Shown in pieces: positions 1 through 6,907 of a DNA stretch of 8,196 nucleotides. Under the pieces are notes generated by a model, which worked only from the letters and a program-made list of their open reading frames with translations, had not been told where the DNA came from and ran no database searches. Location of the stretch: positions 1-8,196 of the forward strand of contig JAGBEM010000257.1 in the NCBI GenBank assembly GCA_017936985.1. Direction: 5' to 3'. The translations under genes were made by a program, and so were the position numbers. The DNA comes from Oscillospiraceae bacterium (GTDB taxonomy: Bacteria; Bacillota_A; Clostridia; Oscillospirales; Oscillospiraceae). Position 1 is the stretch's first letter. Every line of letters begins with the position of its first letter.

Positions 1-1176
1 GACAATGCCATGACTCTGCGTGCCAAGATCGACCTGGCTTCCGGTAACTTCAATATGCGTGACCCTGTTATTTACAGAATCCGCCACATGCACCATCACC
101 GCCAGGGTGACAAGTGGTGCATCTACCCCATGTATGACTTCGCCCACCCCATTCAGGACGCCCTGGAGGGCATCACCCACAGCCTTTGCTCTCTGGAATT
201 TGAAAACCACCGTCCCCTGTATAACTGGGTCGTGGAAAATGTGTCTGTCCCCTGCCGTCCCCGACAGATCGAGTTTGCCCGTATGGGTCTTGACCACACC
301 GTCATGTCCAAGCGTAAGCTGAGAGCTTTGGTGGAAAACGGTCATGTCTCCGGCTGGGATGATCCCCGGATGCCCACCCTCTGCGGTCTGCGCCGCCGTG
401 GCTACACCCCCAAGTCCATCCGCAATTTCTGCGAGCGCGTCGGTGTCGCCAAGAGCCCCAGTACTATCGAGTATGGCTTCCTGGAGTATTGCCTGCGGGA
501 AGACCTCAACGAGATCGCACAGCGTGTCATGGCAGTTCTGAAGCCTGTCAAACTGACCATCACCAATTATCCGGAGGGTAAATCCGAAACTGTCACCGTA
601 GAAAATAACCCCAACTGTCCCGAGGACGGCACCCGGGAAGTTTCCTTCTCCCGAAACCTGTGGATCGAAGCGGACGATTTTCTGGCAGAGCCCATCCCCA
701 AGTATAAGCGCCTGTTCCCCAATGGACCGGAGTGCCGCTTGAAAGGTGCTTATATCATCCAGTGTACCGGCTGCGTGACCGATGAAAACGGCAATGTCAC
801 CGAAGTCCTGGCAACCTATGATCCTGACTCCCGCGGCGGCGATCCTGCCGACGGCCGGAAGATCAAAGGTGCTACCATCCATTGGGTGGATGCCGATAAC
901 TGCTGTGATGCCGAAGTCCGTCAGTACGACAACCTGTTTGACGATCCTGATCCCGATGCAGCAGGCAAGGACTTCATGGCCTGTATGAATCCCCATTCTC
1001 TGGAGATCCTCACCGGCTGTAAGGTCGAAAAGAGCCTGGAAAACGCCAAGGCACCTGCTTCCTACCAGTTCATGCGTCTTGGTTACTTCTGCCCCGACAG
1101 CAAGGACTGCACACCGGATCATCTGGTATTCAACCGTTCTGTCAGCCTGAAGGACAGCTTCAAGCCCGGCAAGTAA
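1..1176 (+). CDS. glnS: Glutaminyl-tRNA synthetase, C-terminal part (5'-truncated by window edge)
   Basis: Cytoplasmic class I aminoacyl-tRNA synthetase that charges tRNA-Gln with glutamine. The frame is open from base 1 (D-N-A-M...), so the ATG at base 10 is an internal methionine and the real start lies left of the window. About 391 residues are visible. By recalled comparison with the 554-residue E. coli enzyme, roughly 165 N-terminal residues are missing, including the HIGH motif. Diagnostic stretches are WCIYPMYDFAHPIQDALEG, the KMSKS-like loop MSKRK at visible residues 102-106, GWDDPRMPT and GLRRRGYTPKSIR. The anticodon-binding beta-barrel part follows (about residues 175-391), with DPADGRKIKG and the terminal FNRSVSLKDSF. 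There is no C-terminal YqeY-type extension. The gene ends at its own terminator and appears to be the last of its transcript. A glutamyl-tRNA synthetase is the alternative, but the sequence follows GlnRS throughout. Confidence 0.97.
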   Translation, partial: DNAMTLRAKIDLASGNFNMRDPVIYRIRHMHHHRQGDKWCIYPMYDFAHPIQDALEGITHSLCSLEFENHRPLYNWVVENVSVPCRPRQIEFARMGLDHTVMSKRKLRALVENGHVSGWDDPRMPTLCGLRRRGYTPKSIRNFCERVGVAKSPSTIEYGFLEYCLREDLNEIAQRVMAVLKPVKLTITNYPEGKSETVTVENNPNCPEDGTREVSFSRNLWIEADDFLAEPIPKYKRLFPNGPECRLKGAYIIQCTGCVTDENGNVTEVLATYDPDSRGGDPADGRKIKGATIHWVDADNCCDAEVRQYDNLFDDPDPDAAGKDFMACMNPHSLEILTGCKVEKSLENAKAPASYQFMRLGYFCPDSKDCTPDHLVFNRSVSLKDSFKPGK

Positions 1177-1181
1177 TATGT

Positions 1182-1207
1182 AAGACCTGCCCTCGGGCAG
1201 GTCTTTT
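1182..1207 (+). terminator. Rho-independent terminator of glnS
   Basis: Perfect inverted repeat AAGACCTGCC / GGCAGGTCTT around the loop CTCG, starting 5 bases after the glnS stop and running into a short T-rich tail (TCTTTTCTTT). Confidence 0.9.
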
Positions 1208-1208
1208 C

Positions 1209-1237
1209 TTTACATTTGGCACACATTGTGATATAAT
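1209..1237 (+). promoter_or_regulatory. SigA-type promoter of the DUF975 gene
   Basis: TTTACA (1209-1214), a 17-base spacer, then consensus TATAAT (1232-1237) preceded by TG at 1229-1230, an extended -10. The -35 lies in the T tail of the glnS terminator, so the two transcription units abut. The predicted start is about 1244, giving a leader of about 24 bases. Confidence 0.85.
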
Positions 1238-1267
1238 GACCATATCCTTAATTTGGAGGTGCTTTGT

Positions 1268-1948
1268 ATGTTTGCCGCTGATTACCGCCGTATTGCCCGG
1301 GAAAACCTAAGAGGAAAATGGCCCTTAGCCATAGGCGTCGGCATCCTGGCCAATATTCTTGGAGGCCTGCTGATCGGTAATGATTTCTTTGCTGAACTGG
1401 AATTTCGTTTTAGCAATGACGATTTTAAAAGCGCAGGCGAATATCTGATCACACTCTTCTCGAACCACGGCCTGACAATAGGAATCACATCCACACTGAA
1501 TCTGTTGCACTTCATCTTAGGCGGTGTGATCCAGATGGGATATGCCAAATTTCTTCTGAAACAGCACGACCGCCATGATCCCAAGGTAAACGACCTTTTC
1601 TCTTACTTTGACCAATTCGGTACCGGTTTCTGCCAACAGCTCCTGCGCAATATCTATACCGCCCTGTGGAGCCTGCTGTTCATCTTCCCCGGTATCGTAG
1701 CTTCTTACCGCTACGCTATGACACCCTACATACTGGCAGAAAATCCAAACCTTACCGCATCAGAAGCCATCAACGCTTCCAAAAACATGATGTATGGACA
1801 CAAATGGCGGCTGTTCTGCCTGGATATCAGTTTCATCGGATGGAACATCCTCTGCGGTCTGACAGCCAATATTGGCTATATCGCCTTGAATCCCTACACT
1901 AACGCCGCCCGCACTGCATTCTATCGAGATCTCAAAAACGACCAATAA
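1268..1948 (+). CDS. DUF975 family integral membrane protein
   Basis: Protein of 226 residues, function unknown. The start is ATG 1268: GGAGGT (1255-1260) lies 7 bases upstream, so the in-frame TTG at 1253, which overlaps the Shine-Dalgarno, is unlikely. The sequence follows the DUF975 (Pfam PF06161) pattern as I know it: an N-terminal basic amphipathic stretch (DYRRIARENLRGKW), a first hydrophobic segment (about residues 22-36), a middle segment ending at a QMGYAKFLL motif, and a hydrophobic run LLFIFPGIVASYRYAMTPYI. The family-typical EAINASKNMMYGHKWRLFCLD, SFIGWNILCGLT, NPYTNAARTAFYRDL follow. Four or more membrane segments are likely. It is monocistronic, with its own promoter and terminator, and nothing in the context reveals its role. 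Confidence 0.88.
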   Translation: MFAADYRRIARENLRGKWPLAIGVGILANILGGLLIGNDFFAELEFRFSNDDFKSAGEYLITLFSNHGLTIGITSTLNLLHFILGGVIQMGYAKFLLKQHDRHDPKVNDLFSYFDQFGTGFCQQLLRNIYTALWSLLFIFPGIVASYRYAMTPYILAENPNLTASEAINASKNMMYGHKWRLFCLDISFIGWNILCGLTANIGYIALNPYTNAARTAFYRDLKNDQ

Positions 1949-1954
1949 CGCAGA

Positions 1955-1983
1955 AAGCCCACCGGCTGAGCCGGTGGGCTTTT
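1955..1983. terminator. Bidirectional terminator between DUF975 gene and rex
   Basis: Strong 12-bp perfect stem AAGCCCACCGGC / GCCGGTGGGCTT with loop TGA, followed by a T-run on the plus strand and by TTTC on the minus strand. It sits 6 bases after the DUF975 stop and a few bases beyond the rex stop, so it probably ends both convergent transcripts. Confidence 0.9.
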
Positions 1984-1986
1984 CTA

Positions 1987-2625
1987 TTACTTTTTCTCCT
2001 TGATCTGAGCCTGCAGGTGCATGGAAAGCACTGCCAATGAAGTAGCCATATTCTCATTCTGAACCAGAATATGCTCCGGCACCTCCAGATGGGTAGGCGC
2101 AAAATTCCAAACCGCCTTGATGCCGCAATCGATCAGCCGATTGCAGACATCCTGTGCGTGCTTTGCAGGCACAGTAATGATTCCCATCAATACCTTATTG
2201 GACTTGCAAAAGCTCTCCAACTGCTCCATAGGGTAAATAGGCTTCCCCTCATCGGTATGCTCCGCCGCAGGCTGTGCATCAAATGCCGCCAGAATGTTCA
2301 GACCGTAGGCCTCAAAACCGCTGTAGCCGCACAGCGCCTGTCCCAGCTTACCGGCGCCGATCAGCACTGCATCCGTAGTGTTGTCATAGCCCAAAAACTG
2401 CTCAATGTCATCGATCAGCGCCAGCCGCTGATAACCGATCTTCGGTCTGCCGCCGTCAGATACCATCGCCAGATCCTTGCGCACCTGCACCTCGCCCATA
2501 CCGAGAGCGTTTGCCAGCGCAGTTGCGGAAATATAGGGAGAGCCGTTATCCGGCATCGTCTTTAAATATGCCAGATATCCAGGCAGCCGCTTTAAAACAG
2601 ACTTAGAAATCTCTTTGCGTTCCAT
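1987..2625 (-). CDS. rex: Redox-sensing transcriptional repressor Rex
   Basis: DNA-binding repressor of 212 residues, the usual length for Rex. Rex dimers sense the NADH/NAD+ ratio: NADH binding releases DNA and derepresses fermentation and reductive-energy genes. The N-terminal winged helix (about residues 5-80) carries SKSVLKRLPGYLAYLKT, ISATALANALGMGEVQVRKD and SDGGRPKIGY, all typical. The C-terminal Rossmann domain opens with the nucleotide-binding glycine motif VLIGAGKLG (residues 87-95), and the expected NFAPTHLEVPE segment is present near the end. The ATG at 2625 is chosen because GGAGG (2635-2631) lies 5 bases upstream. Rex has its own promoter but lies directly downstream of sigE without an intervening terminator, so read-through from the sporulation operon is possible. 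Its targets cannot be read from this window. Confidence 0.97.
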   Translation of the reverse strand: MERKEISKSVLKRLPGYLAYLKTMPDNGSPYISATALANALGMGEVQVRKDLAMVSDGGRPKIGYQRLALIDDIEQFLGYDNTTDAVLIGAGKLGQALCGYSGFEAYGLNILAAFDAQPAAEHTDEGKPIYPMEQLESFCKSNKVLMGIITVPAKHAQDVCNRLIDCGIKAVWNFAPTHLEVPEHILVQNENMATSLAVLSMHLQAQIKEKK

Positions 2626-2639
2626 ATTCGCCTCCAGAA

Positions 2640-2661
2640 ATCGATACAGATTCTTATCGAT
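2640..2661. repeat. Inverted repeat in the rex leader
   Basis: Perfect 7-bp arms ATCGATA (2640-2646) and TATCGAT (2655-2661) separated by 8 bases, between the predicted transcription start (about 2669) and the rex Shine-Dalgarno. It could be a protein-binding operator or an mRNA hairpin. It does not match the known Rex site TTGTTAA-N4-TTAACAA, so Rex autoregulation is not supported here. Confidence 0.55.
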
Positions 2662-2675
2662 ATATTTTCGTACCG

Positions 2676-2704
2676 ATTGTAGCAGACAATTCCATTTTTT
2701 GCAA
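2676..2704 (-). promoter_or_regulatory. SigA-type promoter of rex
   Basis: On the minus strand TTGCAA (2704-2699), a 17-base spacer and TACAAT (2681-2676), preceded by TG as an extended -10. The -35 begins only 7 bases past the sigE stop codon. An imperfectly spaced dyad ATTGT-N5-ACAAT (2676-2690) covers the -10. Confidence 0.8.
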
Positions 2705-2711
2705 GTACTTT

Positions 2712-3422
2712 TTATGCACAGCTCGTCTGCCGGATCAATTCCTTGCGTAATCGCAGCATGATCCGCTTTTCCAGCCTTGAAATATAGGACTGCGAGATCC
2801 CCAATTTCTGCGCCACTTCCTTTTGCGTCAATTCTTTATGACCGTACAGACCATATCGCATAAGCACGATCTCCCGTTCCCTTTCCGGCAGCTCTGAAAG
2901 GGCCTGCCGCAGAACACAAAGATCCACGTCATCCTCCAGCGGACGCAAGATCATATCCTCATCCGTTCCTAAAATATCTGAAAGCAGCAATTCATTCCCG
3001 TCATAATCCATGTTGATCGGCTCATCCAGAGAAACCTCCGCCTTCTGTCCGGCGATCTTGCGAATGTGCATCAAAATCTCATTTTCAATACACCGGGATG
3101 CATAGGTTGCCAGCTTTATATTTTTGTCACGGCGATAAGTTCCGATCGCCTTGATCAGACCAATGGTGCCGATGGAGATCAGATCCTCCAAATTGACTCC
3201 CGTATTCTCAAACCGCCGTGCAATATATACCACCAGTCTCAGATTGTGCTCGATCAGCAACTGCTTGGCATTCTCGTCCCCCTGCTCCAGTGCACAAAGA
3301 GCGTCCAGTTCCTGCTGACCCTTCAGCGGCGGCGGTAAAATATCGCTGCCACCTATGTAGTAGATCTGCTGCTGTGGAAGTAAACCCAAATATTGCAGCA
3401 CTGCCAATACTTTATTCCTCAT
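2712..3422 (-). CDS. sigE: RNA polymerase sporulation sigma factor SigE (pro-sigma-E)
   Basis: Early mother-cell sporulation sigma factor, made as an inactive precursor and cleaved by SpoIIGA. The start is ATG 3422, which overlaps the spoIIGA stop (ATGA) and is preceded by AGGAGG (3434-3429). The frame extends further upstream, but only inside spoIIGA. The product is 236 residues, against 239 in B. subtilis as I recall it. A hydrophobic/basic prosequence of about 21 residues precedes the conserved YYIGGS and LPPPL. Region 2 spans about residues 59-122 ([44 protein letters not shown]). Region 4 spans about 184-233, with the helix-turn-helix [20 protein letters not shown]. The [15 protein letters not shown] segment between them is typical of SigE. 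The spoIIGA neighbour confirms SigE rather than SigK or SigG. Confidence 0.97.
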   Translation of the reverse strand: MRNKVLAVLQYLGLLPQQQIYYIGGSDILPPPLKGQQELDALCALEQGDENAKQLLIEHNLRLVVYIARRFENTGVNLEDLISIGTIGLIKAIGTYRRDKNIKLATYASRCIENEILMHIRKIAGQKAEVSLDEPINMDYDGNELLLSDILGTDEDMILRPLEDDVDLCVLRQALSELPEREREIVLMRYGLYGHKELTQKEVAQKLGISQSYISRLEKRIMLRLRKELIRQTSCA

Positions 3423-4192
3423 AATCCCCCTCCTGCCAAAGCCTGATATGCTTCGTCTGCCCCAATTTTTTCCGGCGCGAACGCCACTAACCGCCCCACC
3501 TGCTGTCCACCGATCACAACGCTGTCCATTGCTGCTGCCAGCAGCATCCCTCCCGGCTGTCCAACTGCCCGGTACGGAATCAGCCGCAATCCAGGAATAC
3601 CTCCTTTTTGTACAGCTTGAATGGGATCTCGTAACTGCTGTGGTGTCAGCCCCAGTACATCCCACGCCACATCTGCGCCCACTACAAGCACCTGTTGGCC
3701 TGTTACCGGATCCCGAAGGGTATTGCCGGTATCCCGAAGTGCAGTCAGCCGGTATGTCCTACCATGTCTTGCGATCTGCACAGGTACAAACTCCGCCTGT
3801 CCGGCTTTGCCCCGAAATCCAAGAAAACACATACCGCAAAGAAGCCCAGCTGACAGAATGAGTCCAGCAAATCCGCCTCTTCCAATCGCCAGTGCTACAC
3901 CGCCCAGCGCCATACTCAGCAGCGTAAACAGGATCCCTCTTCGCAGTGCACTCCGATTCCACCCAAAGCTAATAACAGCCATCGCGCCAAGACTAAGGAG
4001 CCGCCAAAGTATATTTCCCAGGAAACGCAGCTGAGGAAGAACGCAGATTCCTGCATATACACCGCCGATCACTGCTGCCAGCGTCGATCTTTTCCACCCT
4101 GCACTATAGCCTGCCAGGCAGTTTGTCCCCACCAAAAGCAACAGATCTACCAAAAAATTCAGCAGCATCACAACATCTGCATATACGACCAC
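3419..4192 (-). CDS. spoIIGA: Sporulation sigma-E factor processing peptidase SpoIIGA
   Basis: Membrane-bound aspartic protease of the sporulation septum that cleaves the SigE prosequence once the forespore signal protein SpoIIR is present. It is 257 residues, shorter than the roughly 309 recalled for B. subtilis. The N-terminal half (about residues 5-125) is a string of hydrophobic segments, probably five helices, opening with [18 protein letters not shown], very like other SpoIIGA proteins. The C-terminal half is soluble and holds the catalytic motif DTGN at residues 154-157, followed by [10 protein letters not shown]. The start codon is GTG 4192, chosen because GGGAGGT (4207-4201) lies 8 bases upstream and no better ATG exists. 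The stop overlaps the sigE start by 4 bases, so translation of the two is probably coupled. Confidence 0.95.
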   Translation of the reverse strand: MVVYADVVMLLNFLVDLLLLVGTNCLAGYSAGWKRSTLAAVIGGVYAGICVLPQLRFLGNILWRLLSLGAMAVISFGWNRSALRRGILFTLLSMALGGVALAIGRGGFAGLILSAGLLCGMCFLGFRGKAGQAEFVPVQIARHGRTYRLTALRDTGNTLRDPVTGQQVLVVGADVAWDVLGLTPQQLRDPIQAVQKGGIPGLRLIPYRAVGQPGGMLLAAAMDSVVIGGQQVGRLVAFAPEKIGADEAYQALAGGGL

Positions 4193-4224
4193 TTTTGTGC
4201 ACCTCCCAACCCCTTGATGACACC

Positions 4225-4259
4225 AGTATACCGCTGCGTCGCAAAAAAGTTAGTCGCAA
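4225..4259 (-). promoter_or_regulatory. Probable spoIIGA-sigE promoter with direct repeat
   Basis: On the minus strand TATACT (4230-4225) lies about 33 bases before the spoIIGA start codon, and no consensus -35 is present at 16-18 bases. Instead the 7-mer TTGCGAC occurs twice in direct orientation, 15 bases apart (4259-4253 and 4244-4238). The upstream copy would give TTGCGA-N23-TATACT. B. subtilis spoIIG is known for an overlong 22-bp spacer with Spo0A boxes over the -35, so this arrangement is suggestive. The repeat does not match the 0A box TGNCGAA exactly. Confidence 0.5.
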
Positions 4260-4326
4260 CAATGATGCATCAGAAAAGCAAATTCCGCCCTAACATTTCC
4301 CTTCTCTGCTTCTCTTGCGGCATAGT

Positions 4327-4362
4327 CAAAAAATACGGCAGCTGATAATATCAGCTGCCGTA
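4327..4362 (-). terminator. Terminator of the rarA-DUF951 transcript
   Basis: Perfect 14-bp arms TACGGCAGCTGATA / TATCAGCTGCCGTA with one central base (4334-4362), followed on the minus strand by seven T residues. The hairpin includes the DUF951 stop codon and its last codons. Confidence 0.92.
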
Positions 4363-4560
4363 CCATTCTGTCGATAAGCTTTCATTTCGTATCACGCTGC
4401 GAATATTTTTCTCTGCTTTAAACCGGGGTACCATGATCTCATGGCCACAGCCGGTACACCGCATCCGAAAATCCGCACCGGTGCGCAATATAAGCCACTT
4501 CTTTTCGCCGCAGGGATGGGCCTTTTTCATAACCAGGGTATCACCGACTCGTATATCCAT
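4351..4560 (-). CDS. DUF951 family small protein, putative metal-binding
   Basis: Protein of 69 residues matching the DUF951 pattern as I know it: an N-terminal RVGDTLVMKKAHPCG, then GADFRMRCTGCGHEIMVPR and a basic stretch. Cys17, Cys35 and Cys38 (PCG and CTGCGH), with His40 close by, could form a small zinc site; this is inference. The fold suggests a nucleic-acid-associated mini-protein, but its function is not known. The ATG at 4560 is preceded by a weak GTGAGG that overlaps the rarA stop codon. With only 9 bases between the genes, translation is probably coupled to rarA. The last residues (LSTEWYGS) are encoded within the terminator hairpin. Confidence 0.88.
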   Translation of the reverse strand: MDIRVGDTLVMKKAHPCGEKKWLILRTGADFRMRCTGCGHEIMVPRFKAEKNIRSVIRNESLSTEWYGS

Positions 4561-4569
4561 GGCTATGCC

Positions 4570-5832
4570 TCACTTATTTTTGATGGTATCCCAATATTGC
4601 TTGGCTGCCTGCTCCAACTTATTGGGACCGTATTCATAGTAGCGTACATCTTTAATATCATCAGGCAGGTACTGCTGCTGTACCCAATGACCGGGATAAT
4701 CGTGAGGGTACTGATATCCCTGTTCCCGTTCCATGGTGTGGCTGTCCGCATGGACATTCTGCAAATGTCTGGGAAAGCCTCTGCCCTTGCCGTTTCGTAC
4801 ATCCTCCAGCGCCATATCCAGTGCGATGTGACCGGAATTGGATTTGGGGGAGGTAGCCATCAGCACCGCCGCATCGCCAAGGGGAATCCTTGCCTCCGGC
4901 ATTCCCAGCTTCAGCGCCATGTCTACGCTGGCATTTACGATGGGAATGATCTGCGGAAACGCCAACCCTACATCCTCCGCCGCGATCACCATCAGACGAC
5001 GGCAGGCAGACTGCATCTGCCCCTCTTCCAGAAGCCGTGCAAGATAATGGCATGCCGCGTCCGGATCCGAGCCGCGGATGCTTTTCTGCAGCGCCGACAG
5101 CAGATCGTAATGGTTGTCCCCATCCCGATCCGCCCGCAGGGCACTCTTTTGAGAGACGGCCTTGGCATCCTGCAGCGTCAGCTCCAAAATACCATTTTTC
5201 GGTTGTCCGGCAGAGAACAGCACCTCTACCGCATTCATGGCCTTACGAAGATCTCCGCCGCAGGAACCGGCAATGTACTCCAAAGCCCCATCCTCCGGCA
5301 TTGCGGTCAACGCATTCCGCTCCTCAAGATAGGAAACCGAACGCTTCACCGCCTGCAGCGCGGCAGCAGCTGAGATCTGCTTGAACTCAAAAATCGTAGA
5401 CCGGCTCAAGATCGCGTTAAATACATAGAAATACGGATTTTCCGTAGTCGATGCTATCAGGGTGATCTTGCCGTTTTCAATGTGTTCCAGTAGGGACTGC
5501 TGCTGCTTTTTGTTAAAGGACTGGATCTCGTCTAAGTACAGAAGCACTCCGTTAGGTGCCAGGAATGTATCCAGCTGAGCAACGATCTCTTTAATGTCCG
5601 CAGTGGATGCAGTGGTAGCATTCAGCTTGTAAAGAGTCCGGTTTGTCTGTTTGGCAATGATGTTTGCTACAGTGGTCTTACCGGTTCCGCTAGGCCCGTA
5701 AAAGATCATATTGGGGATATTACCGGAGTCGATAAGGCGGCGCAGGATCGCACCCTCTCCCAGAATATGCTCCTGGCCGTAGACCTCATCCAGAGTCTGC
5801 GGACGCAGAAGATCTGCCAACGGCTGATACAT
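4570..5832 (-). CDS. rarA: Replication-associated recombination protein A (RarA/MgsA), AAA+ ATPase
   Basis: Clamp-loader-like AAA+ ATPase of the RarA/Mgs1/WRNIP1 family, which acts at stalled replication forks. It is 420 residues, essentially the family length (421 in B. subtilis as recalled). The N-terminal PLADLLRPQTLDEVYGQEH is characteristic. Walker A is GPSGTGKT (residues 46-53), Walker B VLLYLDEI (96-103), sensor 1 ASTTENP (127-133), and SR at 143-144 supplies the likely arginine finger. Sensor 2 and the tetramerisation part follow, with CGGDLRKAMNAVE, SIRGSDPDAACHYLARLLE, RRLMVIAAEDVGLA and the C-terminal HDYPGHWVQQQYLPD. The ATG at 5832 is supported by GGGGGAG (5844-5838). The DUF951 gene is co-transcribed downstream. 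Confidence 0.97.
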   Translation of the reverse strand: MYQPLADLLRPQTLDEVYGQEHILGEGAILRRLIDSGNIPNMIFYGPSGTGKTTVANIIAKQTNRTLYKLNATTASTADIKEIVAQLDTFLAPNGVLLYLDEIQSFNKKQQQSLLEHIENGKITLIASTTENPYFYVFNAILSRSTIFEFKQISAAAALQAVKRSVSYLEERNALTAMPEDGALEYIAGSCGGDLRKAMNAVEVLFSAGQPKNGILELTLQDAKAVSQKSALRADRDGDNHYDLLSALQKSIRGSDPDAACHYLARLLEEGQMQSACRRLMVIAAEDVGLAFPQIIPIVNASVDMALKLGMPEARIPLGDAAVLMATSPKSNSGHIALDMALEDVRNGKGRGFPRHLQNVHADSHTMEREQGYQYPHDYPGHWVQQQYLPDDIKDVRYYEYGPNKLEQAAKQYWDTIKNK

Positions 5833-5863
5833 AGGTTCTCCCCCATTTCCCTTCGTTTTTTAC

Positions 5864-5872
5864 AGTATAACA
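5864..5872 (-). promoter_or_regulatory. Extended -10 promoter of rarA
   Basis: On the minus strand TGTTATACT, that is TG plus one base plus TATACT, about 31 bases before the rarA start. No recognisable -35 lies at 16-18 bases, so the extended -10 may carry recognition. Confidence 0.6.
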
Positions 5873-5932
5873 CACCGCAATGGAAAATGCACCAATTATT
5901 TTTCTATTTTTCGCACTTTTGTTCTAGATATT

Positions 5933-5960
5933 AAAAATCCCCTCCGCAGAGGGGATTTTT
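5933..5960 (-). terminator. Terminator of the G3E GTPase operon
   Basis: Perfect 12-bp inverted repeat AAAAATCCCCTC / GAGGGGATTTTT with loop CGCA, 2 bases past the stop of the downstream G3E gene, and a T run on either strand. It insulates rarA from the operon upstream. Confidence 0.92.
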
Positions 5961-5962
5961 CC

Positions 5963-6904
5963 TTAAAATGTCACATATTCCTGCGGAGCAGGGCCGCAGC
6001 TTTCCACACTGACCGCTGTCAGCACAGGACCCAGTTCCCCGTGGTACAGCGGATGCTTCTTAGCATCAATGGTCGCTTCCACCATGACCCAGCTTCTGGG
6101 TTCCAGACTCTTGGACTCTGCATAGAAGCACGGAACACCGCAGAACTGAATATCATCCACACAGCAGGTCATGACGAACCGTCCAGGAGCAAACATACCG
6201 TTCTTTTCACGGCGCAGCATAGCAACCTGACCTTTGAAGCGAACCGTCTTACCGGCATACTTCTGGGGCTCTTCTGTCACATCCCGATACCACAGACCGT
6301 AATCCTCGTCCTTGATCTCAATCACAGGTGCGTTAATGTCAAAAGGCAGCGGATCTACAACATCATCAAAGGCGGTGCTTCCGTCTGTGTAATCATACAG
6401 GATATCAATGCGCCGGTTGGCAGCTCTTGCCACCTTGTGGAAAGGCATAGTGTCTGCACCGGGGGCAAGCCGGTTAAAAACCACCATCTGTGCACCCAAC
6501 AGCTTGTCCATCATCAGATTGCGCATATTGCCATTGTACGCCATAAAGGTGGTGGAGTCGGCAAACATGACCTCCTGCGCAACCACCCAGCCATCAGGAA
6601 AACGGGTGTAAAGATCTCCGACCAGTTGCATACCATTCAGTTCCGCAACGACCCGCTGCGCCTTGTATTTCTTCGCAAGCGCCTGCAGTTCCTTGGCAGT
6701 AACAGTTTCCTGGTTCAACACTTCCAGATACACATTCTGACTGGGATACGCAGAAAAGTCAAACTCCTCCTCGCCCTCTTCAAACACCAGCAGCAGTGTA
6801 CGCTCGCCGGCATTGAACCGGGGATCTTCCAGCGTCTCCTGGATAAACTTCGTCTTACCGGAATCCAAAAATCCGGTGAATACATATACCGGTATCTGCT
6901 GCAT
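5963..6904 (-). CDS. Divergent G3E (CobW-like) P-loop protein with C-terminal TIGR03943/DUF1980-like domain
   Basis: Chimeric protein of 313 residues. The N-terminal domain (about 1-195) resembles COG0523 G3E GTPases: it starts PVYVFTGFLDSGKT with the P-loop at residues 11-18. Other GTPase motifs are weakened. There is no CxCC motif after the P-loop, ELNG (88-91) replaces the usual ExSG, and FNRL (143-146) stands where NKxD is expected. From about residue 205 a different domain begins: YAGKTVRFKGQV, APGRFVMTCCVDD (239-251) with Cys247, Cys248, Cys255 and Cys259, WVMVEATID, and an EYVTF end. This resembles the C-terminal, OB-like part of TIGR03943/DUF1980 proteins, which usually accompany COG0701-type permeases; the assignment is from memory of the motif. 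The gene lies 3 bases after the canonical G3E gene, with GGAG inside that gene's end as Shine-Dalgarno. A role in metal trafficking is likely but inferred. Confidence 0.8.
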   Translation of the reverse strand: MQQIPVYVFTGFLDSGKTKFIQETLEDPRFNAGERTLLLVFEEGEEEFDFSAYPSQNVYLEVLNQETVTAKELQALAKKYKAQRVVAELNGMQLVGDLYTRFPDGWVVAQEVMFADSTTFMAYNGNMRNLMMDKLLGAQMVVFNRLAPGADTMPFHKVARAANRRIDILYDYTDGSTAFDDVVDPLPFDINAPVIEIKDEDYGLWYRDVTEEPQKYAGKTVRFKGQVAMLRREKNGMFAPGRFVMTCCVDDIQFCGVPCFYAESKSLEPRSWVMVEATIDAKKHPLYHGELGPVLTAVSVESCGPAPQEYVTF

Positions 6905-6907
6905 AGC

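Noticed and set aside
1253..1267. TTG start for the DUF975 gene
   Set aside because: The TTG overlaps the Shine-Dalgarno GGAGGT; the ATG at 1268 is spaced ideally from it.
2071..2565. A 164-codon plus-strand open frame opposite rex
   Set aside because: Antisense shadow of a clear Rex gene, with no start context or domain.
3423..3665. Upstream in-frame extension of sigE giving a 317-residue protein
   Set aside because: The extension lies wholly inside spoIIGA in another frame and resembles no sigma factor sequence. AGGAGG and the conserved pro-SigE length support ATG 3422.
3448..4034. Two 137-codon plus-strand frames opposite spoIIGA
   Set aside because: Low-complexity Pro/Ser-rich translations antisense to a protein with the DTGN protease motif; they are shadows.
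4263..4272. 10-bp palindrome TGATGCATCA upstream of spoIIGA
   Set aside because: Short and isolated, easily expected by chance; no partner sites.
4441..5373. A 310-codon plus-strand open frame opposite rarA
   Set aside because: rarA on the minus strand has all AAA+ motifs over this region. The plus frame has no recognisable domain and no ribosome binding site.
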